Shown: positions 45,609 to 54,301 of the stretch, piece after piece
Numbering within the stretch: position 1 is the stretch's first letter
Layout of the letters: the number at the start of each line of letters is the position of its first letter
Assembly: GCF_021173675.1 (NCBI RefSeq)
Contig: NZ_JAIHON010000021.1
Coordinates: 1-64,000 of the forward strand
Reading direction: 5' to 3'
Source of the DNA: Streptomyces lincolnensis
GTDB taxonomy: Bacteria; Actinomycetota; Actinomycetes; Streptomycetales; Streptomycetaceae
DNA: 64,000 bases
Translations under genes and position numbers: made by a program
Notes under the pieces: generated by a model
The model's input: the letters and a program-made list of their open reading frames with translations, nothing else
Told to the model about the DNA's origin: nothing
Database searches by the model: none

Positions 45609-48600
45609 ATGAGCGCGACAGCCGACCAAGGGCCATTGAGTTTTGCCCAGGAGCGTCTCTACGTCACGCGCGAGGCGGCGGGACGGGACGACGCTTACCT
45701 GGTCGTCGTGGCGATGCACATCGACGGCGATCTCGACGTCGAGGCGCTGCACCGGGCCGTACGGCGGGTGACGGCCCGTCATGACGCCTTACGGGCCACC
45801 TTCGCCTTCGAGGGCGGCCGGCTGGTGCAGCGGATACCCGGCCGGGACACCGAGCCCTCCTGGACCGTCACCGCGTCCGAGCCGGGCGCCGAACGGGCGG
45901 AGGCCGTGCGCGCGCTGGTGCGACGGCTGAGCGAGGACCCCTTCGACCTGGCCGCCGGTCCGCCGGTCCGCTGGGGACTGACCCGGTTGGGGCCGGGGGA
46001 GTACGGGTTCGTCCTGGTGGCCCATCACATCGTGTGTGACGGCTGGTCGTTGGGCGTGATCTTCCGCGACCTGGAGAGGGCCTACGGCACGCCCCCGGAG
46101 GGCGAGCCCTTCGACGGCGAGGCCCCCGGCCCGCTCGCCCGGGCGGCGCGTGAGCGGGCCGAGTGGGCGACGGGCGGGACCGCGTCGGCCGATCTGGACT
46201 TCTGGCGTGGCTACCTGGCGGACCTGAACCCCCTGGCCCTGCCCACCGACCTGCCCCGCCCGGCGGTACCCAGCGGCGCCGGCGGCTCCGTACTGGTGCC
46301 GCTGGACCGGGAGGTGGTGGGCCGGCTGCGCGAGACCGCGCAGCGAGCGGGCGCCACCGTCTTCATGGCGTTCGCCGCGATCTACGCGAGCGTCCTGGGC
46401 CGCTACGCCCGTCAGGACGACGTGGTGATCAGCAGCCCGGTCGCGGGCCGGCACTCGGAGGAGGACCAGGCCCTCGTCGGGTGCCAGGTGAACATGGTGC
46501 CGCTGCGCCTGGACGTCTCCGGCCGCCCCGCCTTCACCGACCTGCTGCGCAGGACACGTACCGCGGTGCTCCCCGCCATGGCCCGGCAGAACGTGCCCGT
46601 CGACGTGCTGGTGCGCGAGCTCGCGCTGCGCGGTGCCGCCGGGCGGTCGCCGCTCCTGCAGTGCTCCCTGGCGGTGCAGAACTTCGACGCCGGGCTGCCC
46701 GACCTCCCGGGGACGACGGTCACCGAGATCGAGGTGCACAGCGACCGGGCGAAGTGGGACCTGGCCCTGACCGTCGACCTCTCGGGCGAACACCCCTCCC
46801 TGCGGCTGGAGTTCGACGCCGACATCCTGCTGACGCCGACCGCCGAGACCCTCGTACGCCATCTGGAGTCGGCGATCGCCCACGCGGTCGAGGCCCCGGA
46901 CGAGCCGGTGCGGATGGTGGACGCGCGGGAGGCCGCCCACCTCACCCTCGGCGTGAACCCGGCGCCCGCCGCGCCCGAGACCGAGTCCGTGCTGTCCCGG
47001 TTCCTGCGGGCCCGCGCGGCCCGTCCCGACCACCCCGCGCTGACCGACGGCACGACCACGTTGACCTACGCCGAGCTCGACGCCCACGCCGACCGGGTCC
47101 GCCGACGGCTGCGGCACGCCGGAGCGGGACCGGGTACGCGGGTCGGGGTGTGCGGGCGGCGGACCCCGTGGACCGTGGTCGCGATGCTCGCCGCGTGGAA
47201 GGCCGGGGCGACGTACGTCCCGCTCGACCCGGTCGGCCCGGGGGAGCGCCTGCGGTCGATCGCGGAGCGAGCGGGGATCGGCCTGGTCCTGGTCGACTCG
47301 GCGACCCGGGCCGACCTCCAGGAGTGGCTGCCCACCGCGAACCCGCTGGTGGTGGACGAGGTGGTGGACGGGCGGGAGCCGCACGAGGTCCCGGACGTCC
47401 CGCCGTTGGAGCGGAGTGATCCCGAGGGGGACGATACGCAGGGGAGCGATCCCGAGCGGACCGCGTACGTCATCTTCACCTCGGGCTCGACCGGCCGGCC
47501 CAAGGGTGTCGAGGTGACGCACTCCTGCCTCGCCCAGCTGTTCGCCGACCGGCCCGCCGGGCTGACGGTGGACGAGACGGACGTATGGCTCTGCGCGCAC
47601 TCGTTCGCCTTCGACTTCTCGGTCTGGGAGATCTGGGGCCCGCTGACCACCGGCGGCACCTGTGTCCTCGCCACCGACGACCAGGTGCGCGACCCGGCGG
47701 CGCTCGCCGCCCTGGTGAGCGGGCACGGGGTGACGATCCTCAGCCAGACACCCGGGTCGCTCTACCGTCTGGCCCCGGCCCTGACCGCGGCGTCCGGCTC
47801 CGGACCGCGGTACATCGTGCTGGGCGGCGAGGCGCTCGACTGGGGGCGGCTGGCCCTGTCGCTCGGCGGCGGCGGTCTCGACACCACCGTGGTGAACATG
47901 TACGGGATCACCGAGGGGACCGTCCACGTCACCGCGCACCCGGTGCCCGCCGCGGACCTCGGCTCGGTGCCGGCCCACTCGATCGGCGTGCCGCTTCCGC
48001 AGGCCCGCTGCTACGTGCTCGACGAGAACGGCGACCCCGCCGGGCTCGACGTGCCGGGCGAGCTGTACATCGGCGGCGGGCATGTCGCCCGCGGCTACCT
48101 GGCCGACGGGGAGCAGACCGCGCGGCGCTTCACCCCGGACCCGTTCCACCCCGGCGGCACGCTGTACCGCACCGGCGACCTCGCCCGCTGGCGCACCGGC
48201 GGCACCCTGGAGTACCTGGGACGCGTCGACGACCAGGTGAAGGTGCGCGGCTACCGTGTCGAGCCCGCGGAGGTCGAACGGGCCGTGCTGCGGCTGCCCG
48301 GACGCCGCCCCTCGGCCTGCAGCGTGCTGGCCCACGACGACTCGCTGGTCGCCTTCGTGGCCGTCGACGGGCCGCTCCCGGAGAGCGAGCTGCGCGAGCA
48401 CCTGAGGGCGGAGCTGCCGCCCTACCTCCGCCCGGACCGGTTCGTGCGGGTCGACGCCATCCCGCTGACGCCGAACGGAAAGGCGGACCGCGCCCTCCTG
48501 CTCGGACTGCTGGCAGCCCCGGAGCCGACCGCCGCCCCGGAGCCGACCGCCGCCACGGCGGCGCCACGACCCGACGGCTTTCGGCGGCCGGACCTGGCGG

Positions 48601-51600
48601 ACCTCACCCGGACCGTGCTCGCGACCTGGCAGCAGGTGCTCGGGCGGTCCGACATCGGCGTGGACGACAACTTCTTCGACGTCGGCGGACACAGCTTCGC
48701 CCTGCTGAAGGTCCACGAGGCACTGGCCGGGGCCGGCCTGGAGATCAGCGTCACCGACCTCTTCCACCACACCACCGTCGAGGCCTGCGCCCGGTTCCTG
48801 CACGGGTCACGGGAGGCCATCGGCAGTGGCGGCACCCGGCGGGCACCGGCGGACCGGGACACCGGCCGCCGTCGTCCCGACGACGGCCGGATCGCCGTGG
48901 TCGGCATGGCCGCACGGCTGCCCGGCACCGGCGAGGACCTGGACGCCTTCTGGCGGATGGTGCGGTCCGGCGGACACGCCGCCGCCCGCTTCGACGCGGC
49001 GGAGCTGCGCGCCGCCGGGGTACCGCGCGGCATCCTCGACACCCCCGGGTACGTTCCGGTGCGCGCCGCCATGGACGACGTCCCCGGCTTCGACCGGAAG
49101 CTGTTCGGCTACTCCCCGCTGGAGGCGTCGCTGCTCGACCCGCAGCAGCGGATCCTGCTGGAGTGCGCCTGGCGCGCGCTGGAGGACGCCGGATACGCCC
49201 CGGTGGCGCCGGACGACAACCGCATCGGCGTCTTCACCGGCGTCGGCGGCAACTCCTACCTGCTGGAGGAGGTGCTCGCCCACCCGAAGGCCCTGGAGAC
49301 CGCCGGGCCCCTGCAAGCGGTCATCGCCTCCGACAAGGACTTCGCCGCCACCCGGATCTCCTACAAGCTCAACCTCCAGGGCCCCGGCGTCACGGTCCAG
49401 ACGGCCTGTTCGACGTCCCTGGTCGCCGTCCACATGGCCGTGCGGAGCCTGCTGTCCCACGAGAGCGACCTCGCCCTCGCCGGCGGCTGCTCGGTCGCGC
49501 CGCCGTCCCGGCACGGCTACGTCCACGAGCCCGGCGGCATCTTCTCGCCCGACGGGCTGTGCCGGCCGTTCGACGAGGACGCGGCGGGCACCGTCCCCGG
49601 CGACGGGGCGGGCGTCGTCGTCCTGAAGCGGCTGGCGGACGCGCTCGCCGACGGGGACGTCGTCCACGGTGTCCTCCTCGGGTCCGCCGTCAACAACGAC
49701 GGTGCCCGGAAGGTCGGTTACACGGCGCCCGGTCCGGCCGCCCAGGCCGCGGTCATCAAGGCCGCCCTGGACGCGGCGGGCGTACCGGCCGAGTCGATCG
49801 GCCTGCTGGAGGCGCACGGCACCGCCACCCGGCTCGGCGACCCGGTGGAGATCTCCGCGCTGCGGGAGGTCTTCCTGACCGGGGCGCGGGACGCCGAGCG
49901 CTCCCCGCTCCACCTGACCGCCGTGAAGTCCAATGTGGGTCATCTCGACGCCGCGGCCGGGGTGGTGGGCCTGATCAAGACCGTGCTCGCGCTGCGCCAC
50001 GGCACGGTGCCCCCGATCGCGAACCTCACCCGCGCCGCCGAGCGGCTCGGCGCGGAGGGGACCGCGCTGCGTTTCCCGGCCGAGGCCCGGCCGTGGCCGC
50101 GGGGCACGACGCCCCGGCGTGCGGGCGTCAGTTCCTTCGGCATCGGCGGGACCAACGCCCATGTCGTCCTGGAGGAACCGCCCGCGGCTCCCGCGGCGGC
50201 TCCCGCCGATCCCGCGCCCCGGCTGCTGACCTGCTCGGCCAACGACGAGGCCGCGCTGGGCCGGGCGGTGCGCCGGCTGGCCGACCATCTGGAGAAACAC
50301 CCCGACCTTGCCCTGGCCGATGTGGCGCACACCCTCCGGGTCGGCCGGGCCGAACTGCCGTGGCGGGCGGCGGTCGTCGCTCCGGACACCGCCCGGGCAC
50401 CCGCCCTGCTGCGCCGGGCCGCACTCGGCAGGGTCCGGGTCCCGGCCGGCTCGGGCGTCGTCCTGATGTTCCCCGGGCAGGGCACCGAGCGCCCGGGTAT
50501 GGGCCGCGCCCGCTACGACGCCGACCCGGTCTACCGCTCCTGCGTCGACGAGGGGCTGGCGGCCGTCGAGGGCACGCTGCGCCGACAGGTGGCCGACGCC
50601 CTGCTCACCCCGTCGGCTCCCGGGGCGGCCGGAGGGCCCGAGGGCACCATGAGCACCCTGCTCGCCCAGCCCTGTCTCTTCCTGGACCAGGTCGCCACGG
50701 CCCGGAGCCTGACCTCCCGGGGACTGGAACCCCGCGCGCTGGTGGGCCACAGCCTGGGCGAGCTGACCGCCGCGTGCGTCGGCGGCGTGCTGACCCTCGC
50801 GGACGGCATGACCGCGGTGACCGAGCGGGCGCGGCTGATGCACGCCGCGCCACCGGGCGCGATGGCGGCCGTCGTCGCACCGGCCGACGAGGTGGCCGGG
50901 CTGCTGGCCGACGGCCTGGTCGTCGCGGCCCTCAACGGACCGCACAACGTGGTCGTCTCGGGCTCCGCCGAGGCCGTGGGCGCCTTCGTGGAGCGCTGCC
51001 GGGCGGCCGGGACGGCGACGGTGCCGCTGCGCACCGCGCACGCGTTCCACTCACCGGGCATGGACGCGGCGGCGGAGGAGTTCACCGAGGTGATGGCGGG
51101 GCTCGCCCTGCGACCGCCCCGCACCCCCCTGTTCTCCGCGGCGACCGGGCGCGGGCTCGGCGACGCCGAGGCCGTGGACCCGCGGTTCTGGGCCTCACAG
51201 ATCCGGCTGCCCGTGCGGTTCGCCGAGGCGGTCCGGGCCGCGTCGGACGACCTCGGGCCCGTCGCCTGGTTCGAGACCGGCTCGGGTGCCACGCTCCAGG
51301 GCCTGGTGAGCGACATCCTCTCCGATCGCGCACCGCTGACCGGCGGGTTCGACCGGCCGCGGCGGGGCGGATCCCTGGCCACGGGCCTGGACGCCGCCGG
51401 GCTGCTGTGGAGCTGGGGGCTCGGTGAGGGGTGGCACGGGGACGGCGGGGCCGCCCGGCGGGTGCCGCTGCCGACGTACTCCTTCTCGCGCGAGCGCTGC
51501 TGGATCGGGCCGGCGGCCGACGCCGCGCCCTCCGCACCGCGCACGCCCGGGCCCCCGCGTCACGAGGCAGTTCCAGCACGGCACATGGCGACCGACGAAC

Positions 51601-53054
51601 GGAGCGACGTGACACAACAGGAGACGGCCGTGAGCGCGACGACGGACACCGACCCGGTGCTCAGCGCCCTGTGGTGCGAGGTGCTCGGCGTCGACGCGGT
51701 GGGCCCCGAGGACGACTTCTTCGACCAGGGCGGCCACTCCCTCGCCGCGCTGCGGCTGAGCGCCCGCATCCGCGACGCGCTGGGCCTGGAGCTGGAGCTG
51801 GACTCGTTCTTCGACGAGTCCACCTTCGGCGGTCTGTGCCGGGTCGTACGGGAGCGGCTGGGCGTGCCGGCCCCGACGGCACAGATCCCCCCGGCGCGGC
51901 CGGAACCGGCCCTCCGGGCCCACGTCCCGGCCGACCCCGTACCGTCGCGGGCGGACCGCCCGGCCGCAGCGGACGGCGCCCTCAGCACCAGCGTCTACTT
52001 CTTCTCCTCCGCCGAGGGCACCCACGGATCCGACTACGACCTCATCCTCGCCGCCGCCCGTGAGGCGGACGCGCTCGGCTACGAGGCGATCTGGACACCG
52101 GAGCGTCACTTCCACGAGTTCGGGGCGCACTACCCCAACCCGGCCGTGCTGGGCGCGGCGCTGGCCACCGCCACCGAGCGGATCCACATCCGCGCGGGCA
52201 GCGTCATCCCCGCCCTGCACAACCCCCTGCGCCTGGTCGAGGACTGGCGGGTCGTCGACCGGCTCTCGGGCGGCCGCATCGGGGTGTCCTTCGCCCCCGG
52301 CTTCCACCCGTCCGACTTCGCGCTCGCCCCCGACCGGTTCGCCGGCCGCAGGGACACCTTCGAGGCCGACGTCCGGCGGATCCGCTCGCTGTGGTCCGAG
52401 GGCGTCGTGCCGGACGCCCTCGACGGCACGGGCGGCCGCGTCCAGGTGTCGCTGTATCCGACGCCCGTGCAGCGGGAGCTGCCGACCTGGCTGACCGCGA
52501 CCTCGAACGACGAGAGCTTCCGCAGGGCCGGTGCGCTCGGCGCCAACCTGCTCACCGCGCTGCTGGAGCTGCGGACCGACGAACTCGCCGACAAGATCCG
52601 CGTCTACCGCAAGGCGCGCGAGGAGGCCGGCCACGACCCCGAGACCGGCCGGGTCACCCTGATGGTCCACTGCTACGTCGGTGAGTCGGAGGACATGGTG
52701 GAGGAGGTCTGCCACGACCCCTTCATCCGCTATCTGCGCAGCCACACCCACCTGGTGGGCACCCTCACCTCCGCCCTGGCGGAGGAGCGGATCGACCTGG
52801 CCGGGGCCAGCCCGAAGGACCTCGACGCCGTGCTCCGGCGCGCCTACCGGAAGTTCCGCACCGAGCGCGCCCTGCTCGGCGACCCGGTCTCGGTGCGGCG
52901 GCGCTGCGAGCTGCTGCGGGAGGCGGGGGTGAACGAGATCGGCGCGCTCGTCGACTTCGGCCTGACACAACGTCAGGTGATCGGCAGTCTGCGGCGGTTC
53001 GCCCGGCTGCGGGACGAGATGGCGGGTGCCGGCACCGGAACAACCACCCGATGA
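45609..53054 (+). CDS. Hybrid NRPS-PKS: C-A(Thr-like)-T-KS-AT-T-luciferase-like monooxygenase
   Basis: A 2481-aa assembly-line enzyme; ATG 45609 follows GGGGAC. The C domain has HHIVCDG at 139-145. In the A domain (VIFTSGSTGRPKG from 621; FAFDFSVW from 666) I read the specificity code as D-F-W-S-V-G-M-V-H-K, one conservative and one other step from the threonine code. T1 is GGHS with Ser1029. The KS has Cys1267, His1403 and KSNVGH His1445, all intact. The AT has GHSLGE Ser1715 and HAFH near 1811, which indicates malonyl-CoA. T2 has Ser2044. The last 350 residues are a flavin-dependent luciferase-like monooxygenase of the natural-product subgroup (TSVYFFSSAEG, ERHFHEFG, RLSGGRIGVSFAPGFHPSDF). 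It should load a Thr-like residue, extend it by malonate and oxidise the product. Codon 61 is TTA. The next gene overlaps by 4 nt. Confidence 0.9.
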   Translation: MSATADQGPLSFAQERLYVTREAAGRDDAYLVVVAMHIDGDLDVEALHRAVRRVTARHDALRATFAFEGGRLVQRIPGRDTEPSWTVTASEPGAERAEAVRALVRRLSEDPFDLAAGPPVRWGLTRLGPGEYGFVLVAHHIVCDGWSLGVIFRDLERAYGTPPEGEPFDGEAPGPLARAARERAEWATGGTASADLDFWRGYLADLNPLALPTDLPRPAVPSGAGGSVLVPLDREVVGRLRETAQRAGATVFMAFAAIYASVLGRYARQDDVVISSPVAGRHSEEDQALVGCQVNMVPLRLDVSGRPAFTDLLRRTRTAVLPAMARQNVPVDVLVRELALRGAAGRSPLLQCSLAVQNFDAGLPDLPGTTVTEIEVHSDRAKWDLALTVDLSGEHPSLRLEFDADILLTPTAETLVRHLESAIAHAVEAPDEPVRMVDAREAAHLTLGVNPAPAAPETESVLSRFLRARAARPDHPALTDGTTTLTYAELDAHADRVRRRLRHAGAGPGTRVGVCGRRTPWTVVAMLAAWKAGATYVPLDPVGPGERLRSIAERAGIGLVLVDSATRADLQEWLPTANPLVVDEVVDGREPHEVPDVPPLERSDPEGDDTQGSDPERTAYVIFTSGSTGRPKGVEVTHSCLAQLFADRPAGLTVDETDVWLCAHSFAFDFSVWEIWGPLTTGGTCVLATDDQVRDPAALAALVSGHGVTILSQTPGSLYRLAPALTAASGSGPRYIVLGGEALDWGRLALSLGGGGLDTTVVNMYGITEGTVHVTAHPVPAADLGSVPAHSIGVPLPQARCYVLDENGDPAGLDVPGELYIGGGHVARGYLADGEQTARRFTPDPFHPGGTLYRTGDLARWRTGGTLEYLGRVDDQVKVRGYRVEPAEVERAVLRLPGRRPSACSVLAHDDSLVAFVAVDGPLPESELREHLRAELPPYLRPDRFVRVDAIPLTPNGKADRALLLGLLAAPEPTAAPEPTAATAAPRPDGFRRPDLADLTRTVLATWQQVLGRSDIGVDDNFFDVGGHSFALLKVHEALAGAGLEISVTDLFHHTTVEACARFLHGSREAIGSGGTRRAPADRDTGRRRPDDGRIAVVGMAARLPGTGEDLDAFWRMVRSGGHAAARFDAAELRAAGVPRGILDTPGYVPVRAAMDDVPGFDRKLFGYSPLEASLLDPQQRILLECAWRALEDAGYAPVAPDDNRIGVFTGVGGNSYLLEEVLAHPKALETAGPLQAVIASDKDFAATRISYKLNLQGPGVTVQTACSTSLVAVHMAVRSLLSHESDLALAGGCSVAPPSRHGYVHEPGGIFSPDGLCRPFDEDAAGTVPGDGAGVVVLKRLADALADGDVVHGVLLGSAVNNDGARKVGYTAPGPAAQAAVIKAALDAAGVPAESIGLLEAHGTATRLGDPVEISALREVFLTGARDAERSPLHLTAVKSNVGHLDAAAGVVGLIKTVLALRHGTVPPIANLTRAAERLGAEGTALRFPAEARPWPRGTTPRRAGVSSFGIGGTNAHVVLEEPPAAPAAAPADPAPRLLTCSANDEAALGRAVRRLADHLEKHPDLALADVAHTLRVGRAELPWRAAVVAPDTARAPALLRRAALGRVRVPAGSGVVLMFPGQGTERPGMGRARYDADPVYRSCVDEGLAAVEGTLRRQVADALLTPSAPGAAGGPEGTMSTLLAQPCLFLDQVATARSLTSRGLEPRALVGHSLGELTAACVGGVLTLADGMTAVTERARLMHAAPPGAMAAVVAPADEVAGLLADGLVVAALNGPHNVVVSGSAEAVGAFVERCRAAGTATVPLRTAHAFHSPGMDAAAEEFTEVMAGLALRPPRTPLFSAATGRGLGDAEAVDPRFWASQIRLPVRFAEAVRAASDDLGPVAWFETGSGATLQGLVSDILSDRAPLTGGFDRPRRGGSLATGLDAAGLLWSWGLGEGWHGDGGAARRVPLPTYSFSRERCWIGPAADAAPSAPRTPGPPRHEAVPARHMATDERSDVTQQETAVSATTDTDPVLSALWCEVLGVDAVGPEDDFFDQGGHSLAALRLSARIRDALGLELELDSFFDESTFGGLCRVVRERLGVPAPTAQIPPARPEPALRAHVPADPVPSRADRPAAADGALSTSVYFFSSAEGTHGSDYDLILAAAREADALGYEAIWTPERHFHEFGAHYPNPAVLGAALATATERIHIRAGSVIPALHNPLRLVEDWRVVDRLSGGRIGVSFAPGFHPSDFALAPDRFAGRRDTFEADVRRIRSLWSEGVVPDALDGTGGRVQVSLYPTPVQRELPTWLTATSNDESFRRAGALGANLLTALLELRTDELADKIRVYRKAREEAGHDPETGRVTLMVHCYVGESEDMVEEVCHDPFIRYLRSHTHLVGTLTSALAEERIDLAGASPKDLDAVLRRAYRKFRTERALLGDPVSVRRRCELLREAGVNEIGALVDFGLTQRQVIGSLRRFARLRDEMAGAGTGTTTR
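45789..45791 (+). promoter_or_regulatory. TTA leucine codon, likely bldA checkpoint
   Basis: Codon 61 of the first assembly-line gene (Leu in RHDALRAT) is TTA. In Streptomyces only the bldA tRNA reads TTA, which makes such genes depend on late development. I found no other in-frame TTA in any gene I annotated here, so its position near the start of the operon is notable. Confidence 0.8.
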
Positions 53055-54301
53055 GCGGGGTGTTCCGGAGATTCCTGACCGCCACCGCGGTCTCGGACAC
53101 CGCCAACGGCGTCTTCGCCGTGGCGGCGACGATGACGGCGGCCACCACCACGCACTCGGCCGCGGCGGTCGCCGCGGTCACGGTCGCCGCGACCCTGCCC
53201 TGGCTGATCGCCGCCGTACCGGCCGGCGTCCTGGTGGACCGGATGAATCCGGTCCGGGCCGTCACCCTGGCCAACCTCGGGCGCTGCGTGGCCATGCTCG
53301 GCCTCGCGGCGCTGATCTGGGCCGATGTCGCGCTCACGGTGACCGTGCCGGCGCTGGTCTTCGTGGTCTCCTGCTTCCAGACCGTGGTCGACACCGCGGC
53401 CGAGGTCGTCACCGCCAACGCGGTCGACGACGCGCGTCGCACCCGGGCCAACGGTCTGCTGGCCGTGTCGACCCGGCTCTTCTACCAGTTCCTGGGCCCG
53501 GCCCTGGCCGGTGTCCTGGTCGACGTCGACCCGGTGCTGCCCGGTGTGCTGTCCGGGCTGGCGTGCCTGGCCGCCGCGCTGGTCGCCGCCCAACTGCCGC
53601 GCACCGCGGCCCGCGTGGCATCCGAGGAGACCTCCACCGGGTTCTGGGACGGGGCGCGGATCGTCTTCTCCCGGCCGATCCTCGCGACCATCGTCGCCGT
53701 GGGCGGCCTGACCACGATCGCCAACAGCATCTTCTTCACCGTCCTCGTGGTGTACGCGATCACGCCGGGCCCGCTCGGGCTGTCCACGTCGCAGTACGGC
53801 TTCCTCGTGGGCGCGATCGGGGTGGGCGCGGCCTGCGGCGCCCTGGCCACCCACCATGTGGAGCGCCTGGTGGGCCGGAGCACGACCCTCACCCTCACCC
53901 GGGTGGGCTGGGCCCTGGTGTTCGCGGGCCCGCTGTTCGCCGAGGGTGTCCTGCTGACGGCCGTGATGGCGGTCGGCAGCGCGCTCGGCGGGATGTGGTC
54001 GGTCGAGTCGATGTCGGTGCGGCAACTCACCGTCGACCGGGGGGACCTGGGCCGAGTCAGCGGGGCCTCGCGGATGCTGACGTACGGGATGACACCGGTC
54101 GGCGCCGCGATCGGCGGTGCCGTCGCGCTCGCCGTCGACGCCACGGTCCTCTTCGCCGTGTCCACCGTCCTGACCCTGCTCACCGTCGTCCCGATCCGGG
54201 TCTACCTGTCCGACCGGGCGATCGAGGCGGCGACCCGGCCGTCCGAGCCCGGCCCCGAGAAGGAACCGGTGTCCGAGACCAAGGGGGAGAACGCCCAGTG
54301 A
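53051..54301 (+). CDS. MFS exporter inside the NRPS-PKS operon
   Basis: A 416-aa membrane protein starting at ATG 53051 (ATGA overlap with NRPS1). It has about 12 hydrophobic segments, with LPWLIAAVPAGVLVDRMNPVRAV as the MFS loop 2-3 signature and RLFYQFLGPALAGVLV in the centre. The closest kin by eye are the EntS/MFS_3-type exporters used for siderophores and other secondary metabolites. The C-terminus is a charged tail (PGPEKEPVSETKGENAQ). Its position between two synthetase genes, translationally linked on both sides (GTGA to NRPS2), points to export of the product or self-resistance. Confidence 0.93.
   Translation: MSGVFRRFLTATAVSDTANGVFAVAATMTAATTTHSAAAVAAVTVAATLPWLIAAVPAGVLVDRMNPVRAVTLANLGRCVAMLGLAALIWADVALTVTVPALVFVVSCFQTVVDTAAEVVTANAVDDARRTRANGLLAVSTRLFYQFLGPALAGVLVDVDPVLPGVLSGLACLAAALVAAQLPRTAARVASEETSTGFWDGARIVFSRPILATIVAVGGLTTIANSIFFTVLVVYAITPGPLGLSTSQYGFLVGAIGVGAACGALATHHVERLVGRSTTLTLTRVGWALVFAGPLFAEGVLLTAVMAVGSALGGMWSVESMSVRQLTVDRGDLGRVSGASRMLTYGMTPVGAAIGGAVALAVDATVLFAVSTVLTLLTVVPIRVYLSDRAIEAATRPSEPGPEKEPVSETKGENAQ

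Noticed and set aside
45789..48803. A 1004-residue minus-strand frame opposite NRPS1, and similar long frames opposite NRPS2 and the PKS
   Set aside because: They mirror the real modules, contain no motif, and have no ribosome site.
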